Below, piece after piece: positions 52,645 to 61,700 of a stretch of DNA of 64,000 bases. The notes beneath the pieces were generated by a model, which had not been told where the DNA came from, ran no database searches, and was given only the letters and a program-made list of their open reading frames with translations. Numbering within the stretch: the first letter of the stretch is position 1; the number at the start of each line of letters is the position of its first letter. This DNA is from Pseudoalteromonas sp. NC201 (lineage in GTDB: Bacteria > Pseudomonadota > Gammaproteobacteria > Enterobacterales > Alteromonadaceae), in NCBI RefSeq assembly GCF_002850255.1, contig NZ_CP022522.1, positions 810,097-874,096 of the forward strand, in the 5' to 3' direction. Made by a program: the position numbers and the translations under genes.

Positions 52645-53910
52645 CTAATTGAGGATAATTTCCGCATGCTGCTCCCAAGCAGATTGGTCTGAAATGATAA
52701 TTCTGTCACCTGCTTTGAGCCCAGACAGTATTTCAACGGTGTTTGTTGATACTTGGCCAAACTCAACTTTAACGCGCTGGGCTGTTTTTGAATTGTTATC
52801 TACACGATAGACATATGCTTGTGTATTTTCTGAGGCAAATACTGGGCGTTTAACAAATAGAGTGTCCTTTTTATCTGCGATCGCAATAGTTCCTTCGACA
52901 CTTAAGTCCGGTCGAGCCTCAGGTGGAAGTTCTCCTTGCAAATTGACTTCCACTTTAACTGTTCCTTCAACAACATTGGGATCGATCCGTTCAACAACTC
53001 CATTAACTGTCGAAGTCCTTGTGTCTATTTTTACTTTTTGTCCTTGTTGAATATTTTGTACTTGAAGCTCTTGTACTTTTAACTCGGCCTGAAAGTCATT
53101 TAAGCGGGCTATCTTGGCTACGCCATCGCCACTAGTCAATTGTTGCCCGAGTTCCAGCTCCATCTCTTGTACAACACCATCGGAGGTCGCCACTATATCT
53201 AATGCGTCGACTTGACCTTGAACTTGTTGTAACGTCTTTCGCATTTTATTTAAGCGCGCTTTAGCACCAGCAATATGAGCTTCGAGATTCTCTTCCATTT
53301 TTTTATATTGCTGAGCTTGTAAGTTTTGACGCAGCTCAATGTTTTTCATGGTCAATTTAGTTTTCGAGTGGTCAAGTGCTGAAATAGTTGAGTTACCAGC
53401 TTTTATAAGGGCTTCTTGGGCATCCAGTACCAGTTTGGTGGATTCAAACTCGGCATCGGTCTCCAGTAGCGTTGTTTTGAGTTGGAATAATTGCGATTCT
53501 AATGCCACGCGTTCAGCCTTTTTCTCGGCAATCAATGCCTCGAGCTCCCATGTGGTTTCTTCCTTTTTTTGTATTAACTGGGGGTTTTGCAAAGAAACTA
53601 AAATGTCACCACGCTTTACGCTATCTCCAGGTTTAACCCACAGTTGTTTAACTCTGCCGTTAATATCAGTAGAAATCCAATGGATCTCTTTAGGGACTAA
53701 TGCACCATAGCCTCTCACGTTAATAGTGAATTGGCCTTGCTGAACGTTAGCAAAAAGTAAACTACGATTATTGGCTATATAAGAAGCGTTGGAGTATCCG
53801 CTATTAAAGAATAAATAAAACACAATAATGACCATTGCACTGGCTGTGATAATTAACCACATTTTTTTGCTGACGTTTTTCTTACTCTTTTTATTAATAG
53901 TTATATCCAT
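52645..53910 (-). CDS. MacA/HlyD-type periplasmic adaptor
   Basis: About 421 residues. A cytoplasmic basic start (MDITINKKSKKNVSKK), one membrane helix (MWLIITASAMVIIVFYLFF), a lipoyl-like half domain (GRVKQLWVKPGDSVKRGDILVSL), a long coiled coil (about 120-240), the second half (ATSDGVVQEMELELGQQLTSGDGVAKI), and a beta-barrel/membrane-proximal end (KAGDRIIISDQ). It would link the inner-membrane MacB-like pump to an outer-membrane channel, which is not encoded in the window. The frame extends to a TTG at 53988, but ATG 53910 gives the normal MacA N-terminus. Confidence 0.9.
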   Translation of the reverse strand: MDITINKKSKKNVSKKMWLIITASAMVIIVFYLFFNSGYSNASYIANNRSLLFANVQQGQFTINVRGYGALVPKEIHWISTDINGRVKQLWVKPGDSVKRGDILVSLQNPQLIQKKEETTWELEALIAEKKAERVALESQLFQLKTTLLETDAEFESTKLVLDAQEALIKAGNSTISALDHSKTKLTMKNIELRQNLQAQQYKKMEENLEAHIAGAKARLNKMRKTLQQVQGQVDALDIVATSDGVVQEMELELGQQLTSGDGVAKIARLNDFQAELKVQELQVQNIQQGQKVKIDTRTSTVNGVVERIDPNVVEGTVKVEVNLQGELPPEARPDLSVEGTIAIADKKDTLFVKRPVFASENTQAYVYRVDNNSKTAQRVKVEFGQVSTNTVEILSGLKAGDRIIISDQSAWEQHAEIILN

Positions 53911-54500
53911 GAACTCTACCGTATATCTTCTGATGTAAGCTTGGTTAGCAGATTTAATACCAACTTCTACTTTTGTTTTATTTGTCAATTGGAATCAATT
54001 GGTTATGTATTTTTAAAAGACTTTACTTACAGCAGGCAAAAGTCCCACTTTCGATACATTTGCAATTTTTTGTTCCGGAATTGATATATCTCGCGATTAA
54101 CATCTTGGGTTACATGTTTTATGAAGTAGACCACTACTGGCAAGACCACATACCCTCTAGCTGTTTTTCCTTTACTTATAAAGCTGATGTTAAAACAGAT
54201 GAAAAATTAGCCATTAGTTTGTTTTGTTTCACGAATGGTTGCAAGTGTTATTTTTTTGTTTTCTTGGTTGATTTTGTGTTTTCTAAAGGTTAAGTTTGAT
54301 TGTGGTTATATTTTACCCTAGTCAGCGACTTAGCCAATTTCAACAGATTAAGTCTCGCTCATTCATGAACACGATTTCGTTTTAACAGCCCGAGTGACTG
54401 GAGGCAGTCGTCACTGGGAGTTCAGGGGATCTTAGGGGTTGTTGGGTTTAGCAGTACAGGTGCTAGAAATAAATTATAATAAAAAAGGATTAGTTCGCTC
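53911..54500. other. divergent intergenic region, adaptor / acylase
   Basis: 590 bp between divergent starts. It contains a doubled CAATTGG (53986-54003) and a bulged stem-loop at 54393-54415. A 106-codon frame at 53973-54293 has no good ribosome site and a composition (many Phe, Cys, Tyr) typical of AT-rich non-coding DNA, so I do not call it. The region should hold promoters for both the efflux unit and the acylase-exporter-NRPS unit, plausibly under control of the sigma-54 regulator. Confidence 0.45.
54393..54415. promoter_or_regulatory. bulged inverted repeat upstream of the acylase gene
   Basis: AGTGACTG and CAGTCgTCACT flank a GAGG loop. The arms pair except for a 3-nt bulge. It lies about 85 bp before the acylase start and has no T-run. 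It could be an operator or a 5'-UTR hairpin. Confidence 0.35.
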
Positions 54501-56930
54501 GTGTTTAAGAGTTACCCATTGATTTCAAGAGTAATTTTAGTGGTCTTACTACCTTTACTCGTTATTCTGATATACGGAGTTAACCATCTTCAGGCAAGCC
54601 TCCCGCCACTCAAAGGGCAGCTAAAGGCTCCATGGTTGAGCGCTAATGTAAAAGTTTATCGTGACCAAAATGGCGTTGTTTATCTCGACGGTAGTGATGA
54701 TCAAGATATTTTCTTTGCAACAGGGGTTGTCCATGCTCAAGATAGAATGTGGCAGCTTGAACTTCAAAAACGCATGGCTCAAGGACGCTTGAGCGAAGTA
54801 CTCGGTCGAGATGCTCTAGGAAGTGACATTTGGATACGAAGCCTTGGAATTTATGGCGCTGCAGAGCAAGCTTGGCAAAACCTTTCTCCCGAAGCTAAAA
54901 AGTCAGTTACAGCGTATGTTGCTGGGATTAACTATTGGATTGCGCAACAGACTGTTTATCCAGCTGAGTTTACTTTACTAGATATAAAACCACAGCGATG
55001 GCGAGAAATAGATACTATTGCTTGGGTTAAAATGTTTGCGCTAAATTTGGCTGGCAATATGAATGATGAGATTCGAAACTATATTGCCGCTCAGTCTTTG
55101 CCAGAAAAGCAGCTTACTCAGTTATTTGGTGGCATCACCAGTAAGTTTAGTATTGCTCAATACTCCGAATTTAATCAACAACCTACTTTAGTCGCACTTG
55201 AAAATGTGATGCGACGTAACTCGCAGTTACAAAAACAATTTAACTTTGGTGGTCAATATGTTGGTAGTAATGCGTGGGTTATAAGTGGCAAGCATAGCAA
55301 AGATAATATGCCTATTCTGGCAAATGATCCGCACTTAGGACTGCAAATCCCCTCATATTGGTATGCACTTTCGCAACAAGGTGAGCATCTATCAGCTAAA
55401 GGAATGGGCTTGGTTGGTACCCCGTTGATTATCTTTGGTCAAAACGATCATATCAGCTGGGGGGGGACTAATATGATGGCTGATGTGCAAGACCTATATT
55501 TCGAAACTTTAAACATTAACCAAAAAGGCCTATATGAGTCAGGGAGTTCATGGCAACCACTTGGTGAACGAATTGAGATCATAGAGGTTAGAGCTGACAC
55601 TCCAGAATTACTGAATAAACGTATAAAGCCAGTAAAAATCAATGTTCGAACTACTGAGCGTGGTCCCTTGATCAGTGATATCAAGCAGTCAATGATGCAC
55701 CCTGTTTCCCTAAGGTGGACGGGATTAGACCCTGATGATACGTCTTATGAGGCTTTTTTTAAGCTTAACTATGCCAACAATTGGTCATCATTTGAAAATG
55801 CCCTCAGCTTTTTAGTCGCGCCAGCACTGAATATGCTTTATGCCGATACCGAAGGGAATATTGGTTACGCTGGAGCAGGACGCATACCTATAAGGGCTGT
55901 TGGTGAGGGGGTAATCCCATTGCCTGCTGGTCGGGTTAATACCGATTGGGCTGGTTATATTCCGTATCAACAAATGCCTAAGCTATATAACCCGGAAAGT
56001 GGCATTATCGTGTCAGCCAATGATGGTTTGTTATTTGATTCTTATCCATATTTTATCAGTCATGCATTTGCCCCTAGCTATCGCAGTCAGCGGATTAGCT
56101 ATTTAATAAAAAATCCAGAAAGGCTGCTCACAGCAAAGGACATGATGAGCATACAAGGGGACACATTAGATCTTGAAGTGAAAAAATTGCTGCCGCTGGC
56201 GCAGCAAATTCAACCGCAGAATGAGCATCAACGTCAAGCGCTAGAGCTGCTGAAAAGTTGGTCCGGCAATATGTCAGCGGATAGTCAGGCGCCAAGCATT
56301 TTTATTGTGTGGCAGCGTGAGATAAGAAAGTTGCTATTAAAGGACGAGCTGGCTGGCTTTTGGAATCAGCAAGGGCAGCTAGATATTTTGCAGGACATTG
56401 CATCTACTTTACCGCTGACGACTGTTGTTGAGTTGCTGCAGCATCCGCAATGGTGTGTGGATAGTGCAGCAAACTCCTCTAGTGATAATTGTCAACAACT
56501 TATAAATAAAGCGTTTAAAAAAGCCTTGCAGGTGTTATCAAATCAACTAGGTGAAGACATTGCTGGATGGAATTGGGGAGAATTGCAACATACTGAATAT
56601 GCTCATACTCCCTTTAGTCATATAAGAGTATTGGATGGCTTATTTGAGCGCAGGGCTCCTGCTGGCGGCTCAATACACTCGGTCAATGTTGCAGCCTCAT
56701 ATTACGACAAATCACAAGGGTTTGTGCAAAACTTTGGTGCCGGTATGAGGCAAATTATAGTGATGGGCGATCCTGAGCAGCACTTCTACATGAACTCAAC
56801 TGGGCAGTCTGGCAACCCGATCAGTGAGCATTACGATGACATGGTTATGAAGTTTAGTCGAGTAGAGTTCGAAAGGTTTGATGCAGAACCATCGCAGCTT
56901 GCTTACGTTGAATTGATTGCGGGTGATTAG
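54501..56930 (+). CDS. penicillin-acylase-family Ntn hydrolase (PvdQ-like)
   Basis: 809 residues, GTG start. An N-terminal signal or anchor (SRVILVVLLPLLVILIYG, about 8-26) sends it to the periplasm. The family is made as one chain that cuts itself; here the cut should fall before Ser256 in YVGSNAWVISGKHS, which becomes the N-terminal nucleophile of the beta chain. The early RDQNGVVYLDGSDDQDIFFATGVVHAQDRMWQLE block is the alpha-chain hallmark. Members hydrolyse amides of penicillin, acyl-homoserine lactones, or the fatty acid of the pyoverdine precursor (PvdQ). With a PvdE-like exporter and an NRPS directly downstream, deacylation of an exported lipopeptide is the most likely job. Quorum quenching is the alternative. 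Confidence 0.9.
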   Translation: MFKSYPLISRVILVVLLPLLVILIYGVNHLQASLPPLKGQLKAPWLSANVKVYRDQNGVVYLDGSDDQDIFFATGVVHAQDRMWQLELQKRMAQGRLSEVLGRDALGSDIWIRSLGIYGAAEQAWQNLSPEAKKSVTAYVAGINYWIAQQTVYPAEFTLLDIKPQRWREIDTIAWVKMFALNLAGNMNDEIRNYIAAQSLPEKQLTQLFGGITSKFSIAQYSEFNQQPTLVALENVMRRNSQLQKQFNFGGQYVGSNAWVISGKHSKDNMPILANDPHLGLQIPSYWYALSQQGEHLSAKGMGLVGTPLIIFGQNDHISWGGTNMMADVQDLYFETLNINQKGLYESGSSWQPLGERIEIIEVRADTPELLNKRIKPVKINVRTTERGPLISDIKQSMMHPVSLRWTGLDPDDTSYEAFFKLNYANNWSSFENALSFLVAPALNMLYADTEGNIGYAGAGRIPIRAVGEGVIPLPAGRVNTDWAGYIPYQQMPKLYNPESGIIVSANDGLLFDSYPYFISHAFAPSYRSQRISYLIKNPERLLTAKDMMSIQGDTLDLEVKKLLPLAQQIQPQNEHQRQALELLKSWSGNMSADSQAPSIFIVWQREIRKLLLKDELAGFWNQQGQLDILQDIASTLPLTTVVELLQHPQWCVDSAANSSSDNCQQLINKAFKKALQVLSNQLGEDIAGWNWGELQHTEYAHTPFSHIRVLDGLFERRAPAGGSIHSVNVAASYYDKSQGFVQNFGAGMRQIIVMGDPEQHFYMNSTGQSGNPISEHYDDMVMKFSRVEFERFDAEPSQLAYVELIAGD

Positions 56931-56991
56931 GCACGTCATGGAAATGAAAAACGACGCTATTTTCTTGGCATTAGTCTAACTAAGGATAACT

Positions 56992-58713
56992 ATGAAGCTG
57001 TTTGATGTATTTACAAAAAAGGCGCCTAACAAGGTATTTTGTGCCATCTTTCTCGGAGCGCTGGCGGGCATCGCTTATTCACTTCTTATTCCATTGGTCC
57101 TAAAAGCGCTTCAGCCGTCGTTGGGAGGGTTGGCAACAGAGTCAGATCAATTAGAACTCTTTGGTTGGCAGGTAAGCAGTGCCAAATTTGCAATTGCGTT
57201 TGCTATTTTATGTGCCCTTATTTTTGTAACACGTTCACTTTCACAAGTATTACTGACTCGTGTTGCGCTTGAGGTCACGACGCAGATGCGTAAGGACATG
57301 TACGATCGCATCCGTAAAGCACCAATAGTGGCGTTGGAAAAAGTAGGTTCAGCTAAATTGATTGCAGCGCTAACGACTGATGTTCAGAGGATCGTGATGG
57401 GAGCGAGAGTGTTACCTGATTTATTAACAAATGGTGTAACGCTACTGGGCATGATGATCTTTCTCTACTATCTCAATAGAGATGTTTTTCTGTTTGTCGC
57501 TTACTGCATTGTATTTGGTGTGGTGACTTATCAATTACCCATGTATGTGAGCCGAGTATATATAACAAAGTCCCGCAAGCACGTTGATAATTTACAAGAA
57601 GGTATCCGCGGTATTATTAATGGTGCGAAGGAGCTCAAACTAAACAGAGCCAAAAGTGACGATTACTTTGATTATGCATTGCATCAGCAAGAAAGCCATA
57701 TCCTAGCCTCCGATAAAATAGCGCAAAGCGTACTGCGAGTTGCTGTGAATTACGGTGATATTTTGAGTTTTATGGTGATTGGAATGATCAGCTTTGTCTT
57801 TGTCAATTATCACCAAATATCTTCATCTGAGTTGATTGGTGTAGTGATGGTGTTGTTGTATATCGCAGGTCCAGTATCGGTGATTTTGAACGCTATTCCC
57901 CAGATTGCGATTGCTAAAGTCTCAGTTAGGAAAGTTAACACCCTGCTAGAAACATTACCCGAAGAGCAATTTATCGAGAAAATTTCTCCACTTCCAGAAT
58001 GGCAAAGTATTCGTTTTGATGACGTAAGTTTTCGATATTTGAGTGTTGATGATAAACCCGGATTTAAAGTAGGACCGTTGAGTTTCGAAATTCGCAAAGG
58101 TGAGGTTGTTTTTATTGTCGGAGGGAATGGTTCTGGGAAATCCACGCTAAGTAAATTGATGACACTGCATTATCAAGCAACAGAAGGCGATATTTACTTT
58201 GGTGACACAAAAGTAACAATGGAAAGCCTAGCTAGTTGCCGTGAAGAAGTTGCAGCCATTTACTCTGATTATCACTTATTTAAGCGTCTTTTTGGTTTGA
58301 AAGTGGATCCGGAAAGAATTACTCAATTGCTTCGTGCATTGGATCTTAATGAAAAAGTGAAGGTTGTAGATAACGCATTTTCAACGACTTCGTTATCGGA
58401 TGGGCAGAGAAAGAGATTAGCACTTTTGGTTAGTGTCCTTGAAGATAAAAGCTTATACCTTTTTGATGAATGGGCAGCCGATCAAGACCCCGAGTTTAAA
58501 GAAATATTTTATACGGAAATTCTTCCGCAATTAAAGTCAGCAAATAAAGCCGTAGTAGTTATAAGCCACGATGACAGGTACTTCAAAATCGCTGATAAGG
58601 TGATCCGAATGGAGCAAGGTCAGCTATCAATCTTGCAACCAATCGCTACCGACTCCTCTCCCACAACAGAACTTAAACAACTAAGTGGCCAGTTGAACGC
58701 GATAATCCAATGA
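56992..58713 (+). CDS. PvdE-like peptide ABC exporter, second copy
   Basis: 573 residues. Six hydrophobic helices in the first ~320 residues, Walker A GGNGSGKST (377-385), signature LSDGQRKRL, and Walker B YLFDEWAADQDPEFKEIFY. It is a clear paralogue of the exporter at 15074, sharing the rare DEWAADQDP run, but it is longer and its codon use and wording differ, so they are not a recent duplicate. It begins 61 bp after the acylase and ends 9 bp before the NRPS start, so the three are one operon. It should move the NRPS product into the periplasm, where the acylase acts. Confidence 0.92.
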   Translation: MKLFDVFTKKAPNKVFCAIFLGALAGIAYSLLIPLVLKALQPSLGGLATESDQLELFGWQVSSAKFAIAFAILCALIFVTRSLSQVLLTRVALEVTTQMRKDMYDRIRKAPIVALEKVGSAKLIAALTTDVQRIVMGARVLPDLLTNGVTLLGMMIFLYYLNRDVFLFVAYCIVFGVVTYQLPMYVSRVYITKSRKHVDNLQEGIRGIINGAKELKLNRAKSDDYFDYALHQQESHILASDKIAQSVLRVAVNYGDILSFMVIGMISFVFVNYHQISSSELIGVVMVLLYIAGPVSVILNAIPQIAIAKVSVRKVNTLLETLPEEQFIEKISPLPEWQSIRFDDVSFRYLSVDDKPGFKVGPLSFEIRKGEVVFIVGGNGSGKSTLSKLMTLHYQATEGDIYFGDTKVTMESLASCREEVAAIYSDYHLFKRLFGLKVDPERITQLLRALDLNEKVKVVDNAFSTTSLSDGQRKRLALLVSVLEDKSLYLFDEWAADQDPEFKEIFYTEILPQLKSANKAVVVISHDDRYFKIADKVIRMEQGQLSILQPIATDSSPTTELKQLSGQLNAIIQ

Positions 58714-58722
58714 GCTAGGAAG

Positions 58723-61700
58723 ATGATGATGGATGGACAAAAGCAAGGCTCAACCTGCTACTTAGCGTTGAGTTTAACGCAGCGCGACATTTACTTGGAC
58801 CAACAACAGTATCTTGAGCACCCACTATATAATGTTGGTGGCTATATTAAGTTGGGAGCGATTGACGAAAGTCGGATTAAAGCAGCTCATGAAAAGCTAG
58901 TCATAAATCATGAAATATTTGGAATGAGAGTGCGCCAGAGTGAAAGCGGCATATCTCAGTATTTTAGTGACTCTAGACTTACTAATTTAGAAGTACTCGA
59001 CTTTTCGGCTTACTCAACTCCTCTTGAGCATGCCACAGTTTGGCTGCAGCAGCGTTTTGCAGAAGCGTTTCAGCTTGAAGAGCAGCCGTTATACGATGCC
59101 TATTTGGTCAAGCTTTCCGTGAATGAATACTGGTATGTAGCGATTGCTCATCATGTCATGATGGACGGTTGGGGATTTGCAAACTGGGCTGATTTATTGA
59201 GCCAGTATTATCGTGGTCAAGACCCACAACATCAATCAAAGATGGGGCTCTGGGCTGAAATTGTCGCAGACGACGAAAATTATGTAGCAAGTTTAAAGTA
59301 TCAAAGAGATAGAGAATTTTGGCTTGAACAGGGAATAACGCCTCAAGCACGAGTTTTTAACCGTACTCATAAAGAAAGCTGGCGTCAACAACATACACCG
59401 AGTAACCGAATACAACTTGATATTCCTACGCAGTTACACAAAAGCATGGTTGCTCGAGCTAAAGCATGGGGAGTGAGTGTTGCTCAATTGGTATTAGCTG
59501 GAGTAAGCATCTATTTTTCCAAAGCTTACCAATTAACGGAATTGAACATAGGGTTATCTTTTCATAACCGTAACGGTGCTAAACAAAAGCGGATGCTGGG
59601 GGCTTTTACCAGTATCAGTCCAACAACACTTAATTGCGCAGGTGAGAAGTCGTTGCTGGAGTTAGTCAAAGATATCGCAAATCGGCAGAAAAAGTGCTTT
59701 CGACATCAGCGTTTTCCCTTCGGGCACTTGGTCAATGCATTGGGTAGCTCAGGCAAAGAAAATCAACTATTTGATATTGCCTTTAACTATTTAAAATTGG
59801 ATAGCTCCCTGAATTTTGAAAATGGTACCGAGTCTCTTGAGTATGTATCACATCTACATGAAATAACTCCAGTTACGGTGACTTATTGGGAGTATGGTGA
59901 GGAACTATCACCAGCGTTAATGCTTGATCATAACCTTGCTTATTTCAATGAAATTGAAGGCATTCAGTTGTTAGAAAGGCTAATGGTCGTGATGCAAGAG
60001 ATCACCTTACAAAGTGCTGAAACTCCAGTTTCTGATATTGAGATTCTCTCTGCTGAAGATCAGCAAAGGTTCGCGCTGCTAAAAAATACACCGATTGACG
60101 AGTTAGATACCGAGCAAGCCTTACTACATCAGCAAATCGCTTTGCATAGCAACAACCTTGCTGCGCGGACGGCTGTGATTGCAGCAGATCAAACGATTAG
60201 CTACGCCGAACTTGAGCGTCGTGCAGATGCAATGGCCCAACACTTGTTAATGTTAGGTGTGAAAAGACAAGACCGAGTGTTAGTTTACCAGCAACGCAGT
60301 ATAGCACTTATTGTCAATATACTGGCGATTATGAAGGTGGCAGCTGTCTATGTACCATGTGATATGGCCCTTCCTCTAGCGCGTCTTCAAGTTATGGTTG
60401 CTGATGCCGACCCTGTGTTGTGCTTATCCGACAATGCAGGGCTTACTAACTTAAAAAATCAAAATAACCAAAGCCTTGGTTGCACCGTCATCAACAGCGA
60501 TGATCTGACGCTTGAACAATACGAATATCAGCAAGTCTCTATCCCTACTAAGTCAGACGATTTAGCTTATCTCATGTATACCTCAGGCTCCACCGGCAAA
60601 CCAAAAGGGGTGATGGTTGAATATCGCCAGCTAGCAGCATTTATCCTGCCATTACAGCACAAATATTCCATGACTGCGGGTAAGCGAGTATTACAATTTG
60701 CTTCATTGAGCTTTGATACAGCAATAGAAGAAATCTTTGTCGCCTTGGTACATGGTGGAACTTTAGTGTTACGTAGTGAAACCTGCTTGGGAAGTGCTGA
60801 TGCTTTTTGGCAATTTTGTCAAAAGTACGAAATTAACTTGCTTAGTTTACCGACCGCGTTTTGGCATCGACTTGCAGTCGAGCTTGATGGTCAGATACCG
60901 AGTTGTATTGAGCTTATTATTTTAGGTGGTGAAGCGTTAGCGGTAGATAAAGTCAGAAAATGGCTAAATGAAACGAATACTACAGCTAGGCTAATCAATT
61001 CCTATGGGCCCACTGAAACAACGGTTTCAGCCTGTTGTTTTGAGATTGAGAAAAATGGAGATATCCAAGATAGGGTACCAATAGGTCGTGCAGATCCCAA
61101 CACTCAACTGTACATTCTAGACTCAAAGCAACGTCCGCTTCCATTTGGAGTACCTGGAGAAATATACATTGGAGGAAGTAAAGTTACTCGCGGATACTGG
61201 CAACGTCCGGATCTAACGGCACGAACGTTTTTCGCAGATCCTTGGCAAAATCAACCCGACGCAAGAATGTATAAATCCGGAGATATAGGTCGTTTTAGAA
61301 GTGATGGGAACATTGAATATTTAGGGCGTAATAATAAGCAAGTTAAAATCCGTGGTCACCGAGTTGAACTTGGAGAAATTGAAAATCATATCAAACAGAT
61401 AAGTGGTGTCGACTCGGTTATCGTCGTACTCGATTCCTCAGGCTCTGAAGCTCAGCTTAATGCCTATGTTAAAGCTGTGGATAACAAAACCGAAGAATTA
61501 TTGGCGCAGATTAAACGCGCATTAGCATTGGAACTACCCAGCTATATGATACCAAGTGGTTTTATGTTGCTGGAACAGTGGCCGATTTCAGCAAATGGCA
61601 AAATAGATCTGAAAGCGCTCCCACAAATCGCCTTGTGTGATGGTGTTAACTCAAAGATGAGCCTGAGCGAAATGGAGTTGCGTGTGGCTTCGATATGGTC

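Noticed and set aside
54056..54080. GGAAC...TTGCA (minus strand) as a sigma-54 promoter
   Set aside because: The spacing between GG and GC is 11, not 10, and the -24 element is poor.
53973..54293. 106-codon plus-strand frame in the divergent intergenic region
   Set aside because: No ribosome site, residue composition of AT-rich non-coding DNA, and overlap with the extended 5' end of the adaptor frame. No family resemblance.
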